Part shown: piece by piece, positions 1-7,379 of the stretch | Numbering within the stretch: position 1 is the first letter of the stretch | Layout of the letters: each line of letters opens with the position of its first letter | DNA from: Candidatus Sulfotelmatobacter sp. | GTDB taxonomy: Bacteria > Acidobacteriota > Terriglobia > Terriglobales > Acidobacteriaceae | Reading direction: 5' to 3' | NCBI GenBank assembly: GCA_030041215.1 | Contig: JASHOH010000023.1 | Span: forward strand, 1 to 53,071 | DNA: 53,071 nt | Notes under the pieces: model-generated | What the model was told of the DNA's origin: nothing | Database searches by the model: none | Seen by the model: the letters and a program-made list of their open reading frames with translations, nothing else | Position numbers and translations under genes: made by a program

Positions 1-1
1 G

Positions 2-76
2 CTTTATGCGGTGAACCATGGCGTCCCGCTGGGGGCCGAGTGGCTGGCCGCAGCGAACCGCTCGCCGGAGGCATAG
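2..76 (+). CDS. C-terminal end of an unidentified protein (cut by window start)
   Basis: The reading frame is open from the window edge and ends at TAG (74-76). It leaves 24 residues ending in AAANRSPEA. The downstream gene has a Shine-Dalgarno sequence a few bases after this stop and lies on the same strand, so the two are probably co-transcribed. The fragment is too short to name. A phrase such as VNHGVPLG vaguely recalls the tail of ParA/CpaE-type ATPases, but that is only a guess. Confidence 0.4.
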   Translation, partial: LYAVNHGVPLGAEWLAAANRSPEA

Positions 77-91
77 ATCTGGAGGTTCTGC

Positions 92-568
92 TTGGGTTTG
101 AAAAGTCTCCCTGAGCGCCTGTATAAATCTCCAACGGAGCTTTTTGTGGGCGACGAGCAGCCAAATCCGGAAACGAGGCCTGCCGTTCACGGCAGGACCT
201 TAATTCCTGCTGGGCTCCTGCTGGCCGCTCTGGCGCTGGTGGTTCTTTATACCAACCAGGGTGCTTTTCTCAGTCCCATCGCGCTGGTTGTGGTGGCAGC
301 CATCGGTGTCGCGGCATTACTCTTGCAGCGCCGGTTGCGTCCATCGCTTTCAGCACAGACTTTCTCAGCCGGAGATCGTTCCGTTTCAGCTCGTGCTCCG
401 CTATGGCTGAATGGGCTGGGAGTCGCTTTTGGGCTGGTAGCTTTATGCACAGATGTTCTTCATCTCGCAGCCTACACACTTTTCGCTGCCTTGGTGGCGG
501 TGGTTTCATTTGCCGCCGGAGGCATCATTCTGATCCGCGCACTGCGAAAGAAGTCTGCTAGGGATTGA
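92..568 (+). CDS. Small four-helix membrane protein, function unknown
   Basis: This 158-residue protein has a polar N-terminal stretch of about 30 residues followed by four hydrophobic segments, near residues 38-55, 60-78, 104-120 and 122-148, and ends in a basic tail (RALRKKSARD). It is probably an inner-membrane protein; I recognise no family. The TTG start at 92 is chosen because GGAGG lies at 81-85 with a 6-nt spacer; a second in-frame TTG follows at 98. It begins 15 nt after the stop of the preceding partial gene, so the two probably form an operon. Its last codons overlap the end of the convergent PilZ-TonB gene by 11 bp. Confidence 0.7.
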   Translation: MGLKSLPERLYKSPTELFVGDEQPNPETRPAVHGRTLIPAGLLLAALALVVLYTNQGAFLSPIALVVVAAIGVAALLLQRRLRPSLSAQTFSAGDRSVSARAPLWLNGLGVAFGLVALCTDVLHLAAYTLFAALVAVVSFAAGGIILIRALRKKSARD

Positions 569-1412
569 ACTCCATCGCCATTGTCGTCACCACGGTCACT
601 GGCTGGCCATTTACGCGATAAGGCTCGAAGCGCCACCAGCGCATCGCCTCCATGGCCGCCTGCGCCAACACTTCGGGTCCATTTCGGGCGTGCACGTCCA
701 GAACTGAGCCGTCTCGCCCGATCACGACGTCCAGCACGATGACCGCCCGCAGATTCTTGGAACGCGCTGCCGCAGGATATTCGGGGTCAACGCGGTGCTT
801 CACCAGTTTCTGCATCACATCGGCCGAAACCTGAAGCTGGGGATGGATGGGGGCCCGCGCCGCTTCATTTTCATTAATGCCCGCTTCCAGTTCCTTCCAT
901 CCGCGGTTCCAGTTCCACCACCAGGCCAGTGCCGCCAGGGCGAGCGTCAACAGAATAACCAACCAGGCCCAGCCTCCAGGGCGGCGCCAGCGCGGGGCGG
1001 TCCCGTTTTTCCCGTTCTCAGGAGGTTCACTCGAGTTCTCTGTTTGCCCGGTGGGTGCTGACGACGCGACGGTGCCAGTCCAGTTCCGGATGATAGCGCG
1101 CTGTTCTGGCGGCAGGCTGACAAATTCCATGCCTGAGAAGAGCTTCGTGCAGTGTTTCACCACGGCTCGTGTGTGCAGCAGCTCAGCGGCCATTGGCAGG
1201 AGAATCTCGACAGCAACCGCTTCGCCCGGCAGTAGCTCCCCCGCAAGCACTACACCCACACCGCCCTCACACAGGTTGACCGCACGGCCGGGAAGAATGT
1301 CGGGAATCCCTGAGCGCAGCACAATTGCATTGATCGGTACATGAAGTGCGCACCGCGCAGTTCGTCGCCGCGAGGGTTGGTCCCAACTTTGTGCTTGAGG
1401 CGCTGTCCCCAT
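558..1412 (-). CDS. PilZ domain protein with C-terminal TonB domain
   Basis: This protein of about 284 residues joins two modules. The N-terminal part is a PilZ-like domain with an RRRTARCALHV-type start, a NLCEGGVGV motif and a final PGEAVAVEILLP strand. A central transmembrane helix (WAWLVILLTLALAALAWWW) follows, then a C-terminal TonB domain beginning DPEYPAAARSKNLR and ending MRWWRFEPYRVNGQPV. PilZ domains commonly bind cyclic di-GMP, and TonB C-domains transmit energy to outer-membrane receptors or act as general periplasmic anchors. The order cytoplasmic PilZ, helix, periplasmic TonB fits a signal-transmitting membrane protein. The start at 1412 has GGAA just upstream; an in-frame TTG at 1463 would add 17 residues. 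No ExbB/ExbD genes are nearby. The combination is inferred from the sequence; function is unproven. Confidence 0.8.
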   Translation of the reverse strand: MGTAPQAQSWDQPSRRRTARCALHVPINAIVLRSGIPDILPGRAVNLCEGGVGVVLAGELLPGEAVAVEILLPMAAELLHTRAVVKHCTKLFSGMEFVSLPPEQRAIIRNWTGTVASSAPTGQTENSSEPPENGKNGTAPRWRRPGGWAWLVILLTLALAALAWWWNWNRGWKELEAGINENEAARAPIHPQLQVSADVMQKLVKHRVDPEYPAAARSKNLRAVIVLDVVIGRDGSVLDVHARNGPEVLAQAAMEAMRWWRFEPYRVNGQPVTVVTTMAMEFNP

Positions 1413-1496
1413 AAGTTTCCGAAAATTCGAAAAGTGATAGAACCACGCGGGCGCAGCGAACAAATCCCAAAAAGACTCTATGCCTGTGTGGTGCAG

Positions 1497-2180
1497 TTAT
1501 CCTCTCCGCGTCAGCTCAATGACCTGGCCGCCCTTGGCGAGTAAGACGACGTCAGCCATTCCGATAAACAGGCCGTGCTCGACAATCCCCGGCATATCGC
1601 TCAGGCTTCGCGCCAGTGCCTCAGGATTTCGAATTTCTCCGAAGTGGCAATCGAGGATGTGGTTGTGCTCGTCGGTCAAAAATGGATTGCCGTTCGCATC
1701 GCACCTGAGCTCCACCTTTGCGCCTAGAGCCTGAATTTTTCTTTCGACCACTGGCTGGGCGAATTTGATTATTTCCACCGCCAGCGGAAATTTGCCGAGA
1801 ACCGGGACCCGCTTGGTCGAATCAGCAATGATCACATATTGCTTTGTCGCCGAGGCGACAATTTTTTCGTGCAGCAGCGCCCCTCCACCGCCTTTGATCA
1901 AACGCAAATGTTCATCCACCTCATCTGTGCCGTCGACCGTGACGTCGATTTCAGGATGTTCCTCGAACGTGGTCAGCGGAATGCGCAGGCTGGCGGCCTG
2001 TTCTCGGGAGCGGTCGGAGCTGGGTATCGCTTGGATCCGCAAGCCTTTTCTGACCTCTTCGCCAAGCAATTGTATGAAGAACGCGGCGGTAGAGCCGGTT
2101 CCCAGACCTACGATCTGACCCTCCTTCACGAATTTCAAACTCGCCCGCGCAGCGGCTTCTTTTTCGTGTTCGTGCGCCAT
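1497..2180 (-). CDS. rpiA: Ribose-5-phosphate isomerase A
   Basis: RpiA interconverts ribose 5-phosphate and ribulose 5-phosphate in the cytosolic non-oxidative pentose phosphate pathway. The 227-residue product has the family signatures in order: phosphate loop GLGTGSTA (about 26-33), DGTDEVD (about 83-89), GGGGALLHEKI with the catalytic glutamate/lysine region (about 96-106), and the C-terminal GIVEHGLFIGMAD. Length matches E. coli RpiA (219 residues). The ATG start at 2180 has no clear Shine-Dalgarno; instead, tandem AGCT heptads begin 3 nt upstream and form one arm of a long inverted repeat reaching to the stop of the upstream DUF202 gene. That gene is on the same strand and may be co-transcribed. 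Confidence 0.96.
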   Translation of the reverse strand: MAHEHEKEAAARASLKFVKEGQIVGLGTGSTAAFFIQLLGEEVRKGLRIQAIPSSDRSREQAASLRIPLTTFEEHPEIDVTVDGTDEVDEHLRLIKGGGGALLHEKIVASATKQYVIIADSTKRVPVLGKFPLAVEIIKFAQPVVERKIQALGAKVELRCDANGNPFLTDEHNHILDCHFGEIRNPEALARSLSDMPGIVEHGLFIGMADVVLLAKGGQVIELTRRG

Positions 2181-2183
2181 AGT

Positions 2184-2277
2184 AAGCTTTCAGCTCTCAG
2201 CTTTCAGCCCTCATCAAAATTCACGATGTTTGGTCTAAACGTCTACGGCTGATAGCTGAGAGCTGATGGCTGAAAGC
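2184..2277. repeat. Heptad inverted repeat filling the DUF202-rpiA gap
   Basis: The left arm (2184-2212) reads as 7-nt units AGCTTTC, AGCTCTC, AGCTTTC, AGCCCTC; the right arm (2247-2277) reads GGCTGAT, AGCTGAG, AGCTGAT, GGCTGAA. The arms are reverse complements with few mismatches and enclose a 34-nt unrelated loop. One end lies 3 nt from the rpiA start codon and the other 2 nt from the stop of the upstream gene. Confidence 0.85.
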
Positions 2278-2279
2278 AC

Positions 2280-2660
2280 CTAGCCCAAACTCCTCTCCAC
2301 ATAAATCAGATATCCTGCCAGCGCCAGCCCGAACAGCACTGTCAGAATCGTCACCAGATCGACGATGAATCCCGCCGGCTCGAACTTCCCCTTATCCAGC
2401 AAAGCGCGTGTCTTTCGATAGCGGAAGAACCCGGCAACCATCATGACAACGCCCGCAATAATTGAAATCATACCCATCCATACCGAAAGGCCAGTAGTGC
2501 GTGTCTGGTGGCCCAGAAATGCTGCGAGTTGGCGCAAGGCAATGGCAAACCGGCCTATTGCGAATCCAAACACGACAATGGCCACACTGGTCCGCACCCA
2601 TGCCAGAAAAGTGCGCTCGTTGGCTAAATGATCACGGGCTCGATTGGAATCTTCCAACAT
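2280..2660 (-). CDS. DUF202 (YidH-type) membrane protein
   Basis: This 126-residue protein carries the DUF202 signature RDHLANERTFLAWVRTS (about residues 8-24) followed by three hydrophobic helices: VAIVVFGFAIGRFAIAL, a helix around WMGMISIIAGVVMMVAGF, and the C-terminal LVTILTVLFGLALAGYLI. E. coli YidH and YidG are relatives of unknown function in the inner membrane. It lies upstream of rpiA on the same strand and its stop abuts the arm of an inverted repeat. The ATG at 2660 follows closely after the DUF302 gene end (2679), suggesting a three-gene transcriptional unit DUF302-DUF202-rpiA. Function remains unknown. Confidence 0.85.
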   Translation of the reverse strand: MLEDSNRARDHLANERTFLAWVRTSVAIVVFGFAIGRFAIALRQLAAFLGHQTRTTGLSVWMGMISIIAGVVMMVAGFFRYRKTRALLDKGKFEPAGFIVDLVTILTVLFGLALAGYLIYVERSLG

Positions 2661-2678
2661 GTTCTCGGGAACGGGCCA

Positions 2679-3065
2679 TTATTCCACAGCTTTGGCCGCC
2701 AGCGCGCCCACGATGGCAATATTCTTGATTAGATCCTGCGGTACTCCGTGGCGCTTTTGCAGATATTCGGGAGTATTGTAGGTGACCCGGACTTTGGCTT
2801 TTTCGTCCTCCCAGATAAGTGCTTTAAGTGGCAGATCGATCGCCAGCGTGGGCGCCGCCACCATCAAAGGCGTTCCGCCTTTGGGATTGCCAAAAATGAT
2901 GACCTTTGTCGGCCGCATCTTCAGCCCGACTTTCGCGGCCTCGCCGCTGTGGTCGATCAAGGCAAACATCTGTATGCTGCGCTCTTTTAGCAGCGATTGG
3001 AAGCGCTGCACAGTTTCATCCACAGAATAGGGACTGGCGACGCTTTCGAGGCCGTTGTCTGGCAT
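2679..3065 (-). CDS. DUF302 domain protein
   Basis: This protein of about 128 residues matches the DUF302 fold: an N-terminal segment SVDETVQRFQSLLKERSIQMFALIDHSGEA, then MRPTKVIIFGNPKGGTPLM, and the late motif KVRVTYNTPEYLQKRHG. Members are small, probably soluble alpha/beta proteins of unknown activity, often found alone or with redox proteins. The ATG at 3065 is preferred over the upstream ATG at 3107 because a purine-rich AGGGGGGC sits a few bases before it and conserved sequence begins just after it. It heads a minus-strand run with the DUF202 protein and rpiA. No signal peptide is seen from this start. Confidence 0.8.
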   Translation of the reverse strand: MPDNGLESVASPYSVDETVQRFQSLLKERSIQMFALIDHSGEAAKVGLKMRPTKVIIFGNPKGGTPLMVAAPTLAIDLPLKALIWEDEKAKVRVTYNTPEYLQKRHGVPQDLIKNIAIVGALAAKAVE

Positions 3066-3118
3066 AAGCCCCCCTGTAACGCTGGCGTGGATTTTACAGA
3101 AGATCATTACAAAATCTT

Positions 3119-3160
3119 AAACCGCAAAGTTCGCAAAGAAGTGCTGCGAAGTAAGCAAAG
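3119..3160. repeat. GCAAAG-type dispersed repeat, copy 1
   Basis: The stretch AAACCGCAAAGTTCGC followed by further GCAAAG units nearly repeats a 16-base sequence at 34295-34310 (15 of 16 identical, also followed by a CGCAAAGAAAAG tail). Both copies are intergenic. Function is unknown; it resembles low-complexity intergenic repeats common in soil bacteria. Confidence 0.45.
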
Positions 3161-3220
3161 AAAATAATCAAGGTGCCTCACTTTCGCGTTTTTTTTCGAA
3201 AAGGTGGGCCGAAATGCAGT

Positions 3221-4027
3221 TCAACCATCCACTATCATCTTCCCCAAAATCTCTTTCACAATCTTCGCTGCGACTGTAGCCGTCATCCCTGAAACGTCCT
3301 GCGTGGGGTTGTACTCGACAACATCCGCGCCAACGATCGTGCCATTGATCGCATGCAGATGCGCGATCGCCTCACGCACCGTCATTCCTCCCGGCTCGCG
3401 ATGCGAAACTCCTGGGGCAAACGCGGGGTCGAGGACGTCCATATCGAAGGAAACGTAGACAGGCGCATTGATTCTAAGCCGAACATAGGCGGGAAGGGCA
3501 GACATCTCCACGACTTCAACGCCAAACTTCCGTGCCTGATCACGCTGATGGCCGTTCATGGTGCGAATTCCCACTTGCACCAGCCGCTGCGCCAGGCGCT
3601 CCTCCGTAATTCGCGCGAACGGACAGGCATGGGATACGCGGCTGCCCTCGAATGTGTCATACAAATCCGGATGGGCATCGAAATGAATGATAGTCAGATC
3701 GGAGTACCTGGGCGCAAATGCTTTCAGGATGGGATAGGTAATAGAGTGATCGCCGCCCAGGGATACCAGGCGCTCGCCTTTTTCAGCCAGCATGCCGACG
3801 GCACGTTCAATCTCTGCAAAATCCGCGAGCACTGTGTCCAGCGAGTTGCTCAAGCGCAAATTGCCCGCATCCGCGAAAGCTCTGGCAATTGCCAGGTCGA
3901 CGCCCAACTCGGTCCATTGGTTGGAAGCTTCGCTGCCCAAGGCATGGCGAATCTTTTCTGGCGCGGCTGCCGGGCCGCGCAGATAAGACGAGTTCGCGTC
4001 AAACGGAATCCCGAGGAGAGTTGGCAT
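3221..4027 (-). CDS. speB: Agmatinase/arginase-family ureohydrolase
   Basis: The product (268 residues from the chosen start) has the binuclear manganese motifs of ureohydrolases: GGDHS at 91-95, DAHPD at 117-121 and SFDMDVLDP at 193-201. The family hydrolyses guanidino compounds to urea; agmatinase makes putrescine, but the sequence alone does not fix the substrate (agmatine, arginine, guanidinobutyrate or formiminoglutamate). The start MPTLLGIPFDANSS at 4027 is chosen because family similarity starts there; the frame stays open to an ATG at 4240, but that extension is low-complexity and overlaps the divergent sucA start. The Shine-Dalgarno is weak (AAAAGA). It is divergent from sucA across a short shared upstream region. 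The symbol is tentative. Confidence 0.85.
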   Translation of the reverse strand: MPTLLGIPFDANSSYLRGPAAAPEKIRHALGSEASNQWTELGVDLAIARAFADAGNLRLSNSLDTVLADFAEIERAVGMLAEKGERLVSLGGDHSITYPILKAFAPRYSDLTIIHFDAHPDLYDTFEGSRVSHACPFARITEERLAQRLVQVGIRTMNGHQRDQARKFGVEVVEMSALPAYVRLRINAPVYVSFDMDVLDPAFAPGVSHREPGGMTVREAIAHLHAINGTIVGADVVEYNPTQDVSGMTATVAAKIVKEILGKMIVDG

Positions 4028-4151
4028 TCTTTTGCTGCGGAATGAGCTGCGCTGATATTTTATTCCTCCCGGCTTTCCTGCGAGCATTTTGTCAGGCCAT
4101 GGCCACTCCGCCATCACCCCAGAATCCTGCTCAGCGCCCCCGGCATCCGTT

Positions 4152-6674
4152 ATGCTAGTAGCGAACGATATGTCTCCGTCGAAATCCAAATCTTCCAATG
4201 GAGCAACAGCGCTGGCTGAGCCTGCGCCGAACACCGCCAACCTCGAACGCGAGCGTGTTTTCAGCGCCTACCGCCAATGGGGATACCTGGAAGGCGATCT
4301 CGATCCTCTGGGCTTTCTAAAACCTCGCCCAACATCCGAACTTCACATCGATAGCCCGTACACAGCGGAAGCGCGCGCCATCTATTCATCGACCATCGGA
4401 GTTGAGATCAACCACATCTACGCTCCCGAGCGCCGCCGCTGGGTCTACCAGCAGATGGAATCGGAGGCACCCGAAGAAGATCAGCAGCGTATTCTCGACC
4501 TTCTCATCCGTGCGGACATTTTCGAGCAGGTGATGCAGCAGCGCTATCTCGGCAGCAAACGCTTCTCGCTGGAAGGCGTAACCGCGCTCATTCCACTGGT
4601 CGACGAAATTCTCGAAACAGGCTCGCGGCTCGGTGCGATCGAACTCGTAATGGGTATGAGCCATCGCGGACGCCTGAACATCATCGCCCACGTGGCGAAG
4701 CGGCCTACAGAAGAAATTTTCGCCGGCTTCGAAGACGTTGACCCACGCAGCGTGCTCGGCTCGGGCGACGTGAAGTACCACATGGGCGCGACCGGGGAGT
4801 ACATCACAAAGAGCGGCAACAAAGTGCACATTCACCTGGTTTCCAATCCCAGTCATCTGGAAGCCGTCGATCCCGTCACCGTCGGCCGCACGCGGGCGAA
4901 GCAAGACCGCACGGGCGAAGGCGGACGGGAGAAATATCTGCCTCTGCTTGTTCACGGCGATGCCGCTTTCGCGGGACAAGGCATTCTTGCCGAAACCATG
5001 AACTATGCCGATTTGCCCAGCTACACCGTCGGTGGGACGATCCACGTGATCGTCAACAATCTGCTCGGCTTCACCACCAGCTACCTCGAGGAGCACTCCA
5101 CGCGCTTTGCAGCTTGCATTGCGCGGCGGCAGTCGATTCCGATCTTCCATGTCAATGGCGAAGATCCCGACGCCGTTGTCCGCGTCGCCCGCCTCGCCAC
5201 GGAATATCGCTACCGCTTCGGAACGGATGTGGTGATTGACTTGATCGGTTATCGCCGCCACGGCCACAGCGAAGTCGATGACCCAACAATCACCCAGCCG
5301 CTGCTCTATAAAAAAATCAAAGACCATCCGCCGCTGTGGGAAATTTATGCCGACGACATCGGGGCGACTGACGCGCAGCAGGCCGCGAAAATCAGAGCAG
5401 AATTCGAAGCAGCGCAGCAGAACGCCGGGAAGATCACGAAGAAGCCAACGTTGCGCGAGCTGCCGAAGTATTGGGACCAATATTATGGCGGCCGTCACAA
5501 GCCGGAGTTTGAGGTGGAAACCGGACTCTCGATCGAAGAGTTAACCGATCTCACAGCTCGGCTTACAACATATCCGAACGGATTTCACATTCATCCCAAG
5601 GTGAAGAAACTGCTCGAGCAGCGTGCCGAAATGGGGGCTGGAAAACGTCCGGTCGATTACGGCATGGCTGAGGCGCTGGCTTTCGCTAGCCTTGTGAAAG
5701 CCGGAATTCCGGTTCGGCTTTCCGGCCAGGATTCACGCCGCGGAACTTTTAATCAACGCCACTCCGTTCTCATTGACGTCGAAAACGAGAACGAATACGT
5801 CCCGCTGGAAAACATCGCTCCCGGCCAGGCCCGCTGCGGAATTCATAATTCAACTTTGTCTGAGCCGGGCGTTCTGGGATTTGAGTATGGCTACAGTCGC
5901 GACTATCCCGAAGCGCTGGTGTTGTGGGAGGCACAGTTCGGCGATTTTGTAAACGTCGGGCAGGCCATTATCGATCAGTTCATTTCCGCGGGCGAAGCCA
6001 AGTGGAATTTGCTATCTGGTCTAGTTCTGCTTCTGCCCCACGGCTATGAGGGGCAAGGGCCGGAGCACTCCAGCGCCCGTATCGAGCGCTTCATCCAGCT
6101 TGCGGCCAAGCACAATATTCAAATCGCACAGCCTTCGAACGCGGCACAGTATTTTCATCTGCTGCGCCGCCAGGCTTTGCGCCACTGGCGCAAGCCGCTG
6201 ATCGTTTTTACGCCGAAGAGTATGTTGCGCCACCCGGATGCTTCATCTCCCATCGCTGACTTTACGCGAACAGCTTTCCTGAATGTAATCCCCGACAGCG
6301 AAATCGGCGAAGCCAGCCGCATTCTCGTTTGCAGCGGCAAAATCGGCCACGAACTTCGCGCTGAGCGCAAAAAGCGAAAAGAGACTGCGACGGCCATTGT
6401 CTTCGTCGAGCAACTTTATCCCTTCCCAGAGAAAGAATTGGCAGAGGAATTTGCCCGCCACGGCGAATCGGGCGACATTGTCTGGGTGCAGGAAGAACCG
6501 GCGAATATGGGCGCGCTCTTCAACATGCTGCCGCGCCTGGAACGCATCGCCGGCGGGCGGCATGTGCTGTCGGTGAAACGCAGTTCAAGTCCCAGCCCAG
6601 CCAGCGGCAGTGTCAAGGCGCATGAGGTCGAACAAAAAACGCTGCTTACATTGGCATTTACGACGAAGGGATAG
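4152..6674 (+). CDS. sucA: 2-oxoglutarate dehydrogenase E1 component
   Basis: E1 decarboxylates 2-oxoglutarate with thiamine diphosphate and passes the succinyl group to the E2 lipoyl domain in the TCA cycle. The product is about 840 residues, somewhat shorter than E. coli SucA (933). It shows VFSAYRQWGYLEGDLDPLG near the N-terminus, GMSHRGRLN, the strongly conserved SNPSHLEAVDPVTVGR, the ThDP/magnesium motif GDAAFAGQG followed by NNLLGFTT, then IGYRRHGHSEVDDP, and in the transketolase-like domain RLSGQDSRRGTFNQRH. ATG codons at 4152 and 4170 are both possible, neither with a good Shine-Dalgarno; an ATG at 4089 is less likely. No sucB or lpd gene is adjacent, so E2 and E3 must be encoded elsewhere. 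A repeat-derived hairpin with a T-run follows the stop. Confidence 0.95.
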   Translation: MLVANDMSPSKSKSSNGATALAEPAPNTANLERERVFSAYRQWGYLEGDLDPLGFLKPRPTSELHIDSPYTAEARAIYSSTIGVEINHIYAPERRRWVYQQMESEAPEEDQQRILDLLIRADIFEQVMQQRYLGSKRFSLEGVTALIPLVDEILETGSRLGAIELVMGMSHRGRLNIIAHVAKRPTEEIFAGFEDVDPRSVLGSGDVKYHMGATGEYITKSGNKVHIHLVSNPSHLEAVDPVTVGRTRAKQDRTGEGGREKYLPLLVHGDAAFAGQGILAETMNYADLPSYTVGGTIHVIVNNLLGFTTSYLEEHSTRFAACIARRQSIPIFHVNGEDPDAVVRVARLATEYRYRFGTDVVIDLIGYRRHGHSEVDDPTITQPLLYKKIKDHPPLWEIYADDIGATDAQQAAKIRAEFEAAQQNAGKITKKPTLRELPKYWDQYYGGRHKPEFEVETGLSIEELTDLTARLTTYPNGFHIHPKVKKLLEQRAEMGAGKRPVDYGMAEALAFASLVKAGIPVRLSGQDSRRGTFNQRHSVLIDVENENEYVPLENIAPGQARCGIHNSTLSEPGVLGFEYGYSRDYPEALVLWEAQFGDFVNVGQAIIDQFISAGEAKWNLLSGLVLLLPHGYEGQGPEHSSARIERFIQLAAKHNIQIAQPSNAAQYFHLLRRQALRHWRKPLIVFTPKSMLRHPDASSPIADFTRTAFLNVIPDSEIGEASRILVCSGKIGHELRAERKKRKETATAIVFVEQLYPFPEKELAEEFARHGESGDIVWVQEEPANMGALFNMLPRLERIAGGRHVLSVKRSSSPSPASGSVKAHEVEQKTLLTLAFTTKG

Positions 6675-6693
6675 CAGCGAATAAACCTGCCCT

Positions 6694-6736
6694 GTCATTC
6701 CGAACCGCCTCAGTGGTGCGGAATCTGCTTTTTTGC
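6694..6736 (+). terminator. Repeat-derived terminator after sucA
   Basis: An imperfect hairpin with arms around ATTCCGAACC and GGTGCGGAAT is followed by CTGC and six T residues, 20 nt after the sucA stop. The sequence is a half copy of the larger palindromic element at 17532-17619 (about 48 nt aligned with roughly five differences), so a dispersed repeat appears to supply the terminator. It also abuts the end of the convergent DinB-like gene. Confidence 0.6.
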
Positions 6737-6737
6737 A

Positions 6738-7343
6738 TCATTCAGGTCTCTCCGTAACTGCCTTCGCGCGCGCGCCCGGTAATGCCGTCTTCGCACCGCC
6801 GTGTTCTTCACCGGCCAGCAACGCGTCTAAATCCGAGTACGCATAGATTGTCGGTGCGTGGTTGGCCATCAGGCCTCCAGTATCGGCTGTAGGCCCGTAA
6901 TTGCTGTGTATGTCGCGCCCCAGCATGCGAAGCATGGCCATCAACTGCCCGCGATGATGAGACGTATGTGCGACGCGCCGCACCATCACCCAGGCGCGCG
7001 AGCGTTGCACATCGAAGAACTTCACGGTTTCTTCCCACCAGTTTTCATTTTTGCTCTGGAGTGCTGCCAGTCGTTTGCCGCTGTCTTCCGCGTAACGCCT
7101 GATGAATTCCAAACGCGTCTCCGGTTTCGGCAGCGGAGGCGCGCCCACATCGATTCCCAGCATGTTGCGAAACCACAAGTCTTCGCTCACACACTGATGC
7201 ACCATCTGCTCGTGCACGCTGCGGCCACGGCGGTCCGTTGCATGTGGACGCACCGGAAGATCCTCATCGTGGAACTCGCTCCACACGCTGAGCACTTTCA
7301 GCCGTTCGGTGGCATAGGTCTCAACCAGAAATGCATATCGCAT
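6738..7343 (-). CDS. DinB-family protein (putative metal-dependent hydrolase)
   Basis: The 201-residue product looks like a DinB/YfiT-type four-helix bundle. A helix around YATERLKVLSVW is followed by VHEQMVHQCVSEDLWFRNMLG with the first metal-ligand histidine. A later VAHTSHHRGQLMAMLRMLG carries the HxxxH metal-binding pattern typical of the family. DinB-like proteins are thiol-dependent transferases or hydrolases; this substrate is unknown. It is convergent with sucA and divergent from the hydantoinase-like gene, with only 36 nt between the two starts. The C-terminal 30 residues are polar and probably flexible. A second DinB-superfamily gene (DUF1572) lies at 12974-13531. Confidence 0.82.
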   Translation of the reverse strand: MRYAFLVETYATERLKVLSVWSEFHDEDLPVRPHATDRRGRSVHEQMVHQCVSEDLWFRNMLGIDVGAPPLPKPETRLEFIRRYAEDSGKRLAALQSKNENWWEETVKFFDVQRSRAWVMVRRVAHTSHHRGQLMAMLRMLGRDIHSNYGPTADTGGLMANHAPTIYAYSDLDALLAGEEHGGAKTALPGARAKAVTERPE

Positions 7344-7379
7344 AGCCGCAAATGTTACTCTTTTTTCCTAATCCAATTC

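Noticed and set aside
4386-5498. 370-codon minus-strand frame antisense to sucA
   Set aside because: The sucA frame carries all E1 motifs; the antisense frame is a codon-bias artefact.
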